Shown here: in pieces, positions 28,811 through 40,699 of the stretch
Layout: each line of letters starts with the position of its first letter
How positions within the stretch are numbered: position 1 is the stretch's first letter
NCBI GenBank assembly: GCA_964017195.1
Contig: OZ024895.1
Span: forward strand, 45,781,673 to 45,845,672
DNA from: Siderastrea radians
Taxonomy: Eukaryota; Cnidaria; Anthozoa; Scleractinia; Rhizangiidae
Reading direction: 5' to 3'
Length of the DNA: 64,000 bases
Program-made: the position numbers and the translations under genes
Notes under the pieces: generated by a model
The model's database searches: none
Told to the model about the DNA's origin: nothing
Seen by the model: the letters and a program-made list of their open reading frames with translations, nothing else

Positions 28811-31800
28811 TATTAATTATTACTAATATTTCAATCATTAATGCTAACTGACCTGCCGTACATCATGTCCTGGTGGATTGTATTTTAAACAGTTTGTTTT
28901 GACCAGCATCATATCTGCATGAAATTCAGTATACTCCTGGTACTTGCCAGACTGAAAGAACAATAATAAACAACTTCATGCTATTACATATTCGGAGAAC
29001 TGACTAGACACAGTTTACTTCAAGCTTGGTTTGGTTTAAATTTTTAATGACACAAAACCGTCACCTCTTCAGGTTGTTGAAAGTTGAGGAATGCAGGAGG
29101 ACGTTTCTTTGTCTGTTTTTTTTTTTCTTTTTCTTTGTTTTCTTTTAGTTCTGTTCCTTTTTGTTTTTCTGTGTTTACTTTTATGCTTTTTGGGGTGAGC
29201 TCAGTACTATTTAATTTCGGTAAACAAATAGCTTTGAATGTTCAGAATTTTTGTTGTTTTATGGGAGCTCCATTGCTAAGCTAGCTTTGCTTTATAATAT
29301 ATTATAGTTAAGGATTACACTGTACCTTAACCTAGACAATTACTCATGACAAACTTCAAATTAACATTATCATGTTTACTTAATTTAACCACGTTTGAGG
29401 ACCACATCCATTGTTACTTTAGGAGTTAAACTTGAGGAAAATGCAAGTGGACTAACCTCCAACTTAGCTCTTATGGTTCCAAAATCCATGGGATTTTTAA
29501 TAACTTTGTAATATCCAGGTGCATCTACTGGGTCAACTAACAAGCATGAAAAGAAACAAAGTCAACTTGAAGATTTTACACTTTTTATTGAAAATTTATC
29601 ATTTAAAATTATGTTTCTGCAAACAACATGTAAACAATAATTTTGTCCTACATGCATACGTTAACAAATTGTTCAAGATGAAGGTAATCTGTCAACACAA
29701 AGGTATCCTATGGCTCATATCAATTGACATTACTTTGATGGAAATCAAAGAAAATCGAATTAATTGTCATTGATGTTGTTGTTGTTGTTTCAAGACATCA
29801 ATTACCTGGTTTGAGGAACCAACTAGCTGCACCAAAATCACCTTTTCTTCTTCCTTGCCCACGATAGCTGGCAACTTTTTGTAACAAGCTGCAAAATATC
29901 ACCACAACTCAAGGATTATCACTAAACTATTCTTGCCTGCAATTAAAAGTTTGGAGCAGTATTAACCATAAGTGCAACACTCCTGACATTTACCAAATTA
30001 ACAAAAACATATACATAATTCAAGAAAATATATAAGAAAAAAAGGAAGGAAGGAAGGAAGGAACGCATGTAAATCAGACATAGGTTTCATTCTGGTTAGA
30101 AAGACAGTTGATAAACATGAACATGTACTAGATGCATTTACATGCATGTCATAAGTACCATGTACACAATGTGAGTCTGTACATTTTGTGCATGCTAACC
30201 AGAAAGTACAGCAGCTTGTAAACAGTAACCTACCTGAGGGCACCTCGAACCCAACCACTGACTTGTCTTGGTGGGGACACGTCAAGTGAGGTGGGAGGTT
30301 TCCTTTTCCTTCCACTTGTTCTAATATTACCAATTGCCTCAAGGGCTTTGATTTCTTTCTCTGTTAGTTCAGTGCTTTCTGAGGCACTGTTTGAACTACT
30401 TGTGGAAGTAGACAATACATCAATTGGTGTATCAGAGACATCCCAACAATCTTCTTCAAATCTTGGTAAAATGTTTGAACTTTGACCTTCACCAGGGTTT
30501 TTATCAGTCTCTGTTTCAAATGTGATTTGTTCACTGAATTCATTTCCTTTGTCAGAAATGATAACTTCAGGCAGGGCTGCACTTTCTGAACTAGAAGAGG
30601 GCAACAACCCTGGTGGCAAATCATTGGATGAGAGTTTTGTTTCTTCTGATTTTCCTCCCCGGTTTGCCTCCATGCTTTCTACAAAGCTTTCAATTATCTG
30701 CAGTGCATTCTCAACAGGCAGCCCAGCATTCTCCACTGCTGAGCCATCCTCGTCTCCTTTTACAACCAAATTTTGATCATCACAATGGGCACTTTCCAAG
30801 GATGAACAAAGATCTTCTGAATCTACATCAGGTTTGTGAGGTTTCTCGTCATTGTGACCAGAGGTAATCAGTGGCTCAGAGTAAATATGCTCTGATAAAC
30901 CACCCCCTACAATATCAGAAATTTCACCTGCAACATCTAATCTCTGAACAGTGACATTTTCTGTACAATCTATAACTATCTCTGGCTGGTTTTCACCAAG
31001 TTTCGTGTCACTTATCAAGCCTTTCTGACTTTCATTTTCAGTATTTGAGTCCGAGACAGACACTTCAATATCTTGTAAAGATAATGGATCTAAAACAGAT
31101 ACCGTTTCGTGTTCCCTGGTAGATTGTGACATAGTTTGTGGGATTTGATCTCCACCTAGTTCAGCTGGATCTTTGACAGGTGTGCTTTCAGCCAAGCTTG
31201 TAAAAAACTCCAAGGCAGAGGGTGCCTCTGTGATACTACAGCCACTGTCGATTGTTTCCGAGCACATAAGCAGAGAATCGTCTTCAGAGGATGTGTTGTT
31301 ATCACATTCAGCTACGCTACTCTGCTCATTCAGATCTGGCAATTTTGATTTCGAAACTTCCATTAGTTCAGAATTCTCATTTACATTTGAAGTGTGAGTC
31401 TCAGAGAGCAAGTTTCCCTGATCAGCAGCAATCACATCTGTATCTTGACTTGTTGAAACTACTGGTGGGTTCTGCTGGCTTACAACCTCATTCAAACATG
31501 ATGTCCCAATGGTACCAGGTGTACTTACAGCCAGTGGCATTGACGACTGTAGTTGTGCCCCAGCATGTGAACCTACGCCAGATGCCATGGGGACTAGCAC
31601 AGTTGGGAAGACAGCAACATTCTTTGCTGGGGCAGGTAAGATAGTAGGAAGTTTTCTGACACTTGCAGTAGTGGAGACAGTGACAGGAGCCTGGGTTATG
31701 CTTGATGGCTTGGGCGGAGCAGGGAGAATGGCTGGGAGGGGTCTTGATCTGACCTGTGTGGTGACGGTTGGAGCCGGCAGACTGGCTGTAATCTGAGTAG

Positions 31801-34800
31801 GAGATGGCTTAACACTAACAGTTGCTAAAGATGGAGATATCTTTGAGTCTTTCTTGGATGTCGCCTGTGTTTGTGCGACCACAGGGTTCGTCAACCCAAC
31901 TCCTGAAGAATTTAATAACAGATATTATTTTAGCAGAAAATTACCTCCATTTTGACATATATACAGACTAGTTTAATAGCACATATAAAGGAAGTTTTGT
32001 TTTCTCAACACAATTAATCATAATTTATTATTTGGATGTGAAGGCTTAAACTTTTCTACATTCAAATTTGTTCTAAGAGCTGATGGCCACAGGTTTTTCA
32101 TCATTACAAAAAGATTAGTTATTTATTTTGCAGACCTGATGAGTTAGTAGCCAGAAAACAGTCTTTCCTAATAATGGAGATGAAATTAATATGGAAATAA
32201 ATTATTCAAAACTACAAATCAGTTAGCACATGTAAAAACAGATCTATGGATAGCTCAATCCCAAAATTATCACTCAGTCATAATATACACCTTCTACTAT
32301 AACTAGAAATACCAACACCTCTTACCTTGTGTTTTAGCAATAACTATTGCCTGGGAGGAGGAAGTGGGGTTAGTAATACTAGGAGCAGGCTGCAAGGGAG
32401 CTGGGACTGAAAGAACCACTCTCTTTGTTCCACCAACTAGTGTTGTCATGACAACAGTTTTGGATGCTGCTGATGATGATGCCTGTGTTACTGGGTTGGG
32501 AGCTTTGGATTTTAACGGTGACGACAGTGTGGCTGTTGCAGTGACGGCAGTCTTGGTTACTGTGGGATTCTGGCTCACCTGATCATAAACAATAAGGACC
32601 AGTTATTTAACCCTTTAAGCCCCAATAGTGGTCAGCACCAAATTTCTCCTCATTGTATCAGTGTATAATAACACATACAGGCCATGCAAATTTGGCAAAT
32701 GATCACCACACATGAATTATCCTGATTTTTAGACAGGTTCTCCCAATTAGTCATCAATAAAATCTATGGAGACCAGTAAGGAGAATTTGTATAACGATGT
32801 TGGGGCTTAAAAGGGTTAAACAAAGTTTAACAAAACTGCAGTCTGAGTCAACTTCAATCTGGCATACCCAACTATGAAAGCCTTCTTTACCATAATTAAT
32901 TTTAAGCAAGCATGAAGCACAGACTACGAGAATGTTCATTTCCTCTAAAAAAAATAATTCACTTCAGTGGTAAACAGATGAAGAGGTTTGTTTGTTACCT
33001 AGAACAGCGGTCTTAGTTTAAATAAACAGATCTAAGAGAATTTCAATAAGTAAAAAAAGAAACTACTGACACCTCTCCCAAATGCACTGCATATGGTGGT
33101 CCGATAAAAATGTCAGCTGAACTGGATTTGATGATATATTGTAAGACTTCTCAAAACATTTATGGTAAGATAGTTTGTGATAGTCACGGCTGTGAGGAAG
33201 ACTACTGGTAGATGTAGGTGGTGGAGTAAATGCTTCAATTTGGTATTAGCTTAGTTTCTTGTCCACGGTAAAGCTGATGTTTTAAGTACTAGGGGTAATG
33301 TTTAAAGAGCTGATGTTTTGAGCATTTAAGGGCTAAAGCTCAAAAAGTTAATTACAATTTTTTCACCTCTTCACAGTGGCCAACAGGCCATTGTTGTCCT
33401 GTGCCTCTTTTTCAGAGCAAGGCCTGGTGCACAACCTTTCATATGAAAATGAGTTTTATTTGCATGTGAATAAAAACTCATTTTCATTTGAAAGACTGTG
33501 CACCAAAACTTTCTAAGAAAAAGAGGTACAAGACAACTCAGAAATGGCCTATTTAGTTGATATTGAGCCCCAATAGTGACAAGCATCTGATTTCTCCTTA
33601 CAATATCACTAGGTCATGAGAATAAAGGTAATGATCACCAAAGATAAATTGTCTTAATGTTTTTCAAAATCAAATTCTCCTAACTTTAGCCATAAAAAAA
33701 TATGGAGAACAGTGAGGAGAACATACATGTTGATATTAGGGCTGAATGGGTTAATACCCAGCAGAGGCCCACTAAAACAAATAAGCAGCAAATAAAACAG
33801 CACCAATTTAAGAACAAGAAATTTATCTTACCTGACAAGTTGAGCTTGTTAAACTGGTCGCGCTACTTATTCCTGGCACAACACCAGCAACTGTTGTTTT
33901 GCTAAGGCCTGTCGTCATGACAACTACTGGCTTGCTGACGCCAACACCTCCTGTTCCTGGAACATGGATGACACGAACAACAGGCTGTGTGCTGGTAGCT
34001 GGCAAAGATGAAGAGGCCTGAGAACTAGGACTGGGTGTTACCATAGTAACTGTAGAACAGGTTCCCATGGTTGCAGGCGTGACAGACTTGAACTTCACAG
34101 TTCCCGGAAGAGGTTTAAATCTGGCAGCCACAGGTTTAACTTTATGTCTTGCTGCTAATTGTGCTGTTGTTAGACCAGATTTAAGGGCAACTCCAATAGG
34201 ATTTGCAGTGGCAGCTGGATTTGAAGCTCCAGTGGTAATATTCTTAACAGCAGATGAGAGTGGAGTCTTTGATGCCAAAACTGCCTTGGGAGGGGTTACA
34301 GAGGCAACTTTGGTTTGAGTTTTAGGCGTAGATTGAGTCGTAACTGTTTGTGCTCTGGAAGGCGATGACGTGGCAGATGTCAGGGTTTTGTAACTCAGCA
34401 CGGTTTTAGCCTGACTGATGGCCTGCGACACTGCTACTGTCTTAGTTAGAAGTTTCACTTGTGATGAAGAAGCCGGGAGTGATGAAACCCGTGGAATGGC
34501 TTTAATTGTCCCAGCTGGTCCCAGGGCTTTGCCAGATTTTGTCATTGTGCTGACCGATGTGGTCTGTTTAGTCAGCGGCTTTGACACCAGTGTAGGGGTG
34601 GGGATAGTAACTTTTGTCACTGGCTTATTCAGACTTGATACACTCAGACGCCTTTTGCGTTTTGGTTTGCCATCATCATCATAGCCATCAGCATCACTGA
34701 CTTGTGCTGATACAAGATATACATGAATTATATATTAATAAATTGACAAGAATTTTCGCATGAAAGAAAAGTTAATGTTGGCAAACAATAACTGAATGTG

Positions 34801-37800
34801 AGCCTGCAGTTCGCTGTGGTTTTTGCCCCACATACGTTATTTCCTTATTTGGCAGTGTGCCGAGTATATTATGCTCTACGCGCCTTTTCAGCCGGCACTT
34901 TGTTTAGTGCACATCCACAGCACAAAAGTTTAATTAAACAATAATTACAATGATAATTGTGTTTCTTAAGCCCCGGCTAAACCATCAAACATTTTCGACC
35001 AACATGGTGTTTGTCACACAAAATGTTCGATGGCTAAATGGGCAAACAATGTTTGACCAAACATCGGACAATGGGAAACCATTTAAATGCAAAGTTGAGA
35101 AAGGCGGCTAAACAGTAAGACATGTCCATCCAACCTGATGTTGGACAAAAATGTTTGACCATTTAGCCGGGGTTTTACTCTATGTTACAAGAACAAAAAA
35201 ATGTGCTTTCCTCCCTTGTTTTTTGTGGACAGACAGTGGTGAGTCTGTGCTTAGTGTGTCAGACTTTGCATTGCAGAGTCCATAATTAGAGGCAAAGTTG
35301 GTCTCTGCATTGCTGTCTTGTTTCCTTACTAGATAAAAGACAAAACAAATTTTACTCCACATTGCCTCTGAGGTTAAGGTAAAAACATTCTGTGGTTAAC
35401 CCCGTGATGGACTAGCATCCATCCAGGAAGGACAGGACTCTCAACACTTAAATCTGTCCGATAAAATAAAACAAGAAATGACAAATGCTAAGATAATACC
35501 AAACAGAAGTAATTTATATGTACTTTACCTGTTTGAGGTTGTTGTTTCACTGTTGCAGCTTTGACACTGTTCTGTGGATTGGCTGATGTTGAGGAGTTTG
35601 CTGTTGAATTTAAGGCACTTGAACTACTGCCAGCTTTATTTGCTAGAACAAAAAAAACTCAGAATTCAGTTTTATGGCTTATTGATAATTCACTTTGTTC
35701 AGTCTTCTTTCTTTTGGCTATCTCAAAAACATGCTTTAGATTAGTAGAGATACACAACACTTTTAAATTTGAGACAAGACATGTTTCGGCATCCCGGATG
35801 CCATCTTCAGTTGAATGAAAATGTTACAACAAAGCTATATATGTGTAACAGTAGTTAGAATTGTTAATGTAAATATAAGCAAGAATAACAACAACGAAAA
35901 AAGTGTGATTATGTGAAAACTAAACATACATTTGTGCTGTACAGTTTTAAATTAACATGTTTGACTTGTTGATTTAACGTAGGCTTTTCCCAGTGGATAT
36001 GTAAAGATCAACAGGTCAAACATGTTAATTTAAAACTGTATGGGATTGTGTTGTTTTCACATAATCACGTTTTTTTTTCTGTGCCCCACACATGGGCGTT
36101 CAAACAGCATTGTCATATTGTATTTGATTACAATCAGCATGGGGATTAATAAAGCTGTAAATAAGGCAAGTGAGTCAGCTTATGTGACATAAATTTTCCT
36201 TTTCATGTTTTTCAGTTCCTCCAACAGATTTTATGAAATCTCCGGCAGTTGCCCTACTTGGTGAAAACCAGGAGCTCCACCTAGGCAGTGGATCAAAAGA
36301 TTGACTTGCCTGAGCCGCATTTTACATACCTCAGATGGTATGAAACATATCAGTTTTGGACCACAACACCGTTCGATGGTGTCAACCAATGGTGCTTACA
36401 TGTATCTGTAGCCTCTCGAGAATGAAAGCTGTCTACTTATCCGAAACCTTAGATAACATTTAACTTTTTGAGCCCCAGTGACAACCAGCATCTAACTTCT
36501 ACTTAACCCTTTTTAAAAGCCCTGATGTGAAAATGCATATATTCTCCTTACTGTTCTCCAAACATTTCTTCTGGAACTAGTAAGGAGAACAGGAGAAATT
36601 GTCTAAATATCAAGACATCTTAAACTTGGTGATCACTTCCTTTAATGTTATCACTTGAATGTTTGAACAAGTAGTGCTGATGTAAAGAGAAATTTCAAGT
36701 CCATCACTGTTAGGGCTTAAAGGGTTACAATAATCACTGCACAATTAATGAAACATACAGGTCATGAAAATGAAGGAAATCAGATCACCAAAGAAAAAAT
36801 GTCTCGATGATTAAACAAATTCTTCCACCTCATACCATAACATGCTATATGGAGGTGGGAAAGGAGAATGCCCATATTGATGTTGCTGCTCAGTCATGGA
36901 TACAGTGTATGTACTAATTCACTGGGTACAATCAGTACCTGAGGAGACTGGAACCTTAGCATTTGCCGCAGCAGCAGAGTTAGCAGCAGCAGTTGCCGAA
37001 GCACTGAATACCGTTTGTGGCACAAGCCGTGGCATCAAGGGAACAAGCCTTCTGCCTTCTGCTGCCCATTCCGCACAGCTACCAGCACCAAAGATACTAC
37101 AAAAAAATGTATCATCAAAATGATTATAACTGAATTGACCTAGTGGCAAGTCAAAAATGAATTCTGAATCTTCACTTTTCACTCATTAGAATTTTCTGCA
37201 ACTTTTCTGTGACAATGGAAAACCTGAATTTTACTGTGAAACCCAAAAGCAAAAACTCCCAAAAGAACCAAGGTTGCTAAATCCAAAAATACCAGAAAAG
37301 GTTTAAGAGGGGTGTTACTGCCAATAATTCTTATGGTACTTTTGAATTTGATATTATTTCTATTACCTTTCAGCCACAATGGCAAGTCTGTCATCACTGT
37401 AGGCCCTTCGTACTTCAGCTCTGTGGCGTTCAGTGGAAATACTATCGACAGAGAAGAACCAAATACATTAACATTCACTTTTAATCAAAGGTGTGCACCA
37501 TTCAAAATAGTATAATCCTATTCTGTCACTAACAACACTCTTTTACAGGATCTTGTGCAGGATCCTGAAAGATTTTAAGGGATCCTGAGTAGGATTCTAT
37601 AAAACATGATCAGGATTATTGCCTTTTAGTATCCTGGGTTGGATCCAGTGTTCTTACCAGGATATTCTACTTTGGGGTCTACAGGACCCATAGAGAAGCC
37701 AAAAAGTGGGTCATGATAGAGAAAAGCGGGTCACAATTTAGATACAGTTAACTTATCGTCTTACTCACAGCTCTGAGTTAGAATAAATACCTCATACCTT

Positions 37801-39729
37801 CTTAGATAATAAATGTTCAATATCTGAATGAAAATGCCATAACCGATAAGATTTTCGTTTAGATTTAAAAGAGATAAACTTAAATGCTACATAAGGCCAT
37901 TTTTTTCTTTCTTTGCACCCTTGGGACCCTTGGGCTAATTCTAGTGCATTTCCTGAAAGAGTGCAGCAATGCCACAACGACGCGGTCTAGTAAGAACACT
38001 GTGGATCCTGTGTGATCTTACAGGATCCTTCAGGGTCCTATAAAATCCCGTAGGATCCTGACAGGACTTCTACTAGGGGAATTACCCGCTTTTACAGTTG
38101 TACAGTAGATACAGTTACCTTAGCTGGGCTCCTAACTCTTGCAAAATCTTCTTTTTTGTCCTGTAAAAGTTGAGAACAGTATTTTAAAAAATTAAAAAGA
38201 AAAAGAAAACTTCTGAATTCGCAAATTGTCAAATTCATGGCCAACTGACCGATTTAACTCTCCTTGGGCCCTGAAAGCACTGATGATAGATGAATATGCT
38301 TCCAGCTCTGGAAAAGAAAGACATGACCATATCAGTTTTATGTTGCTTTTACCAAGTGGTAAAATGCAGTAAATGGAACACAACACCCTAGGGGTGGTAG
38401 AACAGGCAAGCTTTGTCCAAAACAACAAGCAATGACGTCTTTATTCATAAATTAATACTCCCTATTCATGTAGCTAGAATAAAAGTCTTTCATGTCTAAA
38501 ATTGTGACCGATACTTTGTTTCAGTAGATGTCTACAAAATAATGTATTGTAGCCTCTTTCGTATTGGTTCCCATTTTGTTAGCTCTATTCATCGCCAGTA
38601 GTTTGCCACATTGTGTCTACTTAGCTTATAGTTTACCTACTGGTTGAACTTTGAGACACTGTTTTGCTATATAAGCAGTGGAACATTATCCAAGAACATT
38701 ATCTTGTTTAATTTTAATATGCAGAATAGTGGCATTAATTACTTAAAGTCAAAAATACAAACAGCAAAAGGATAAATTAACTTTTTAAGCCCTAACAGTT
38801 TGTTTAAACATTCAAGTGATGAGAATAAAGAAAGAGATCACCAAGGATAAGATATCTTAATATTTAGACAAATTCACCTTACTAGTTCCATAAGAAATCT
38901 ACATAGAACAGTAAGGAGAATATGCATTTTTAAAACCCATGGCCTTCCATGCATATGCCGGATGGATGCTCTAACCACTGACCTACTGGGAGATTCACGG
39001 AGTATCGTGACTTCCTATTATTTCATGATATAGCTTAAAATCTACTATCTTTATTTCTTTATTCAATATGTTAAACTGCTACCTGTATCAATTGTCAGAC
39101 TCTGATTTCATGTTGCAGGTTTCAACTTTTAACCATTCTTGTCACATGCTTGCTGTTTAAATATTTTAAGGAGAATCGTCATTCTCTTCCTTGTCATCAA
39201 TAGCCATCCTGTATCATCTTATTAATTTCATTATTGAAATTAAACTGTAAATTTTGCAACGGTGAAGCCTAATTATATGTAGGTCTATTCACCACTTTTT
39301 CACTTCTTTTCTTATGACCTTTTTTCTGCTTGTATTTTGTATTTGTATGATGAATTAAATTTGATTGATTGATTGTTTGATCATTCAATCAAACAATAAC
39401 TCAAGTTATAAATTAAATTGTCTTTAACTAGGGTACTGCTTCAAAGGTTTTGAATCAATGATAAACAAACTGGTCCTCTGAGCAACCAGAACTAAAGAAC
39501 CTCAAGAAAAGCCCTTGGAGCATCAGTAAGATCAAAAAAGACTCAATCAACCTTTTATACCAAGTCCAGGATGAACACTCAGCCTCCATTGGGGAGGGGG
39601 GGGGGGCAAGTGTTTTCACCACTATAACACCCTTCCTAGCAAATTTCAGTAATATAGCAACAACTTACCCAATCTCCGGAGAATTCTCTTTGATTCGTCT
39701 CTAGTGATATCCATCATTTCTGCACACAT
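25309..39729 (-). CDS. EMSY: EMSY orthologue with N-terminal ENT domain and C-terminal bromodomain
   Basis: EMSY is a nuclear chromatin protein that binds BRCA2 and sits in Sin3/KDM5-type repressor complexes. Coding exons: 39669-39729, 38250-38307, 38119-38160, 37367-37441, 36939-37096, 35529-35642, 33832-34706, 32326-32578, 30234-31902, 29806-29888, 29457-29536, 28853-28951, 28100-28165 and 25309-25368. All are GT-AG and phases agree throughout, giving 1230 residues (human 1322). ENT domain at 1-80: DITRDESKRILRRLELEAYS, RAQGELN, SISTERHRAEVRRA. Then EGRRLVPLMPRLVPQTVF, identical in human except one residue. A basic patch (KPKRKRR) and about 800 residues rich in S/T/P/V follow. Residues ~1095-1210 form a bromodomain: LLQKVASYRG, WFLKPVDPVDAPGYYKVIKN, PMDFGTIRAKL and KYNPPGHDV. 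The tail PAKKPRV looks like an NLS. I know of no bromodomain in human EMSY. Confidence 0.9.
25690..26820. repeat. Degenerate minisatellite, about 20 units of roughly 50-60 bp
   Basis: Units share the order GTTCGTTTGTACAGTGTTAG, TCTTGTCTTTT, caacGTTTCTCTGTAYGCTA with indels. Good examples lie at 25880-25940, 26150-26350 and 26480-26760. It fills over 1.1 kb of the last EMSY intron (25369-28099). Divergence between units is high, so the array is old. Confidence 0.75.
27158..27758. mobile_element. Tc1/mariner-type MITE with TA target duplication
   Basis: Terminal inverted repeats of about 66 bp start CAGTCRAAATACTCAGCGCA and include CATTNATCGGGRA.GGATTGC. The element is flanked by TA (27156-27157 and 27759-27760). 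Removing it restores the host MITE order (GAGAATA...AGGATGTTATCACC). CAGT termini and TA duplication are typical of Tc1/mariner. No transposase remains. Confidence 0.85.
27737..27925. repeat. Three-unit tandem array of a transposon/host junction
   Basis: CTGAGTATTTCGACTGTAAG occurs near 27742, 27805 and 27873 (the last with one change), spacing about 63-68 bp. Each unit holds the mariner-type terminus plus neighbouring host MITE sequence (GTTATCACCAAAAGACAAAT). It arose after the 27158-27758 insertion. Confidence 0.8.
28100..29888 (-). CDS. EMSY: Bromodomain exons of the EMSY gene
   Basis: Four exons plus the end of the preceding one. Helix Z starts before the splice junction at 30234 (SGWVRGAL) and continues in the next exon (SLLQKVASYRG), so the fold spans the junction. 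The ZA loop reads WFLKPVDPVDAPGYYKVIKN, then PMDFGTIRAKLE. Exon 28853-28951 supplies helix B and the YNPPGHDV motif, whose Asn is the acetyl-lysine anchor in this family. Exon 28100-28165 gives helix C (DCEEVFKFYETEYAKMLERW). The WPF shelf is changed to WFL. All key pocket positions I can name are present, so acetyl-lysine binding is plausible. Confidence 0.88.
28560..28813. repeat. Duplicated retroposon-like end followed by a (CAT)n microsatellite
   Basis: A segment with TTATTGAGGACCTCCCTGA and GGCAACCTGACTAAATATTA occurs twice about 88 bp apart. The second copy runs into 28728-28813, roughly 28 units of CAT. The first ends in a short ATGATGATG. In the EMSY intron between the two bromodomain exons 28853-28951 and 28100-28165. 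Confidence 0.8.
32607..32819 (+). mobile_element. TTAA-target MITE, family A, copy 4
   Basis: Best-preserved ends in the window: TTAACCCTTTAAGCCCCAAT on the left and GGGGCTTAAAAGGGTTAA on the right, 213 bp. In the EMSY intron upstream of exon 32326-32578. Confidence 0.85.
33385..33550. mobile_element. Palindromic MITE
   Basis: Left arm contains AGGCCATTGTTGTCCTGTGC and GAAAATGAGTTTT. The right arm contains AAAACTCATTTTC and ends TCAGAAATGGCCT. Arms of about 75 bp surround a short centre. It abuts a family A MITE. Confidence 0.7.
33561..33754 (+). mobile_element. TTAA-target MITE, family A, copy 5
   Basis: Left end decayed (TGAGCCCCAATAGTGACAAG); right end AGGGCTGAATGGGTTAA. Interior GATCACCAAAGATAAATTGT is typical of the family. 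In the EMSY intron just 3' (genomically left) of exon 33832-34706. Confidence 0.7.
34971..35172. mobile_element. MITE with CCCCGGCTAAA inverted termini
   Basis: Left CCCCGGCTAAACCATCAAAC and right GTTTGACCATTTAGCCGGGG are inverted copies of about 22 bp. Several GTTTGAC/ATGTTTG motifs lie inside. 202 bp, in an EMSY intron. Confidence 0.75.
35896..36080. mobile_element. Palindromic MITE
   Basis: Outer arms AAGTGTGATTATGTGAAAAC and GTTTTCACATAATCAC pair. Inner arms ACAGTTTTAAATTAACATGT and ACATGTTAATTTAAAACTGT (36015-36050) also pair. In an EMSY intron. Confidence 0.75.
36460..36890 (+). mobile_element. TTAA-target MITE, family A, copy 6, interrupted by copy 7
   Basis: Left part TTAACTTTTTGAGCCCCAGT at 36460. 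The family interior resumes after 36728 (CAATAATCACTGCAC, GGTCATGAAAATGAAGG, GATCACCAAAG). The right end is degraded. Confidence 0.75.
36503..36728 (-). mobile_element. TTAA-target MITE, family A, copy 7, nested in copy 6
   Basis: Inverted relative to its host: TTAACCCTTTTTAAAAGCCC on the left, AGGGCTTAAAGGGTTA on the right. Interior motifs (GCATATATTCTCCTTACTGT, CTTGGTGATCACTTCC) are the reverse complement of the family. Flanked by TTAA/TTAC. Confidence 0.8.
37545..38075. mobile_element. DNA element with GGATCCTG-rich inverted termini
   Basis: Both ends carry repeated AGGATCCTG-like motifs over about 115 bp. The inner border of each arm is GTGTTCTTACYAG (37648-37660 and, inverted, 37987-38003). 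No ORF. It sits in the EMSY intron between exons 37367-37441 and 38119-38160, only about 45 bp from the latter. Confidence 0.65.
38777..38936 (+). mobile_element. TTAA-target MITE, family A, copy 8 (right end missing)
   Basis: Starts TTAACTTTTTAAGCCCTAAC and keeps CATTCAAGTGATGAGAATAA and GATCACCAAGGATAAGA, but stops near GGAGAATATGCATTTT. In EMSY intron 2. Confidence 0.75.
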
Positions 39730-40699
39730 CTTGACTTATCAATTCTTGATCCTTCCTAAAATGTTAAACCCAAATTTAAAAAAAGACATTTTTAATGCTA
39801 ACTGAATACACAACATTGAGTCTAAATCCAATTTATGGCCACAGAAATTCAGTTTTCTTGCTACAATAATACAAAAGCAAATCTCTGACCATCTCATTTC
39901 TTTCTGTTTGCCAACACCTAACCAAACCAAATTTTACATCACCATAAAGCCTGCCTAGGTAAAACCAATAACTAGTCACTGTTTTACTCATTTATTTTTC
40001 GGTTGTTTCTTTTTTCAACTCCAACCACGCGAACTAAAATCACCTCGTGTCAGTGATGTGACAAGGGGAAAATTGGGGTGGTCACATAAGAACAGAAATT
40101 TAATAATCATTGGATGGTCTGAAATAAAGAGCTAGAATTACTGGATACCATTGAACACTCAGAAGTATCCAACAAATTTTAAAATGAGATCAGATATGAC
40201 TGTGTGTAAAAAAGTTGTGTAACGTGAAACTAACCTAGAAATTCACAGCTAGTCCTGACAAAAGATGGGGTCGAGTAAAAAGTTCCAACCAGTTTTGTAA
40301 AATGTCAGATCAAAATCATCAAAAGGTGTCTGGAATGAAACCCTGTCCTTCTGAACTAGAAAATTTCTTCTCACCCACAAAAAAGGGTGTGGATTTCAAA
40401 ACCCACGTATAAGGCTATTATAACCTGAAACATGATCATGGTTTAATTTTGAGATCTATTGTATTGTATCACTTGTAACTGAACAGTAATCACAGTGCAA
40501 GACTTCATTTGGGAAAAAACATTGAGATTTGTGCACTTTACAGCGCTTTGAGTAAAATGTGACGAAAAACGAAAGATGACGATTGAGAGCGGTCTGAATG
40601 TCAGTGGCAGTGAACCTCGAGCACATACGTTTTACTTATGAATCGCATTTTTGTCGTCTCGGTGATTTTCTGTAGAAATATAGCATGATAAATTTTGCA

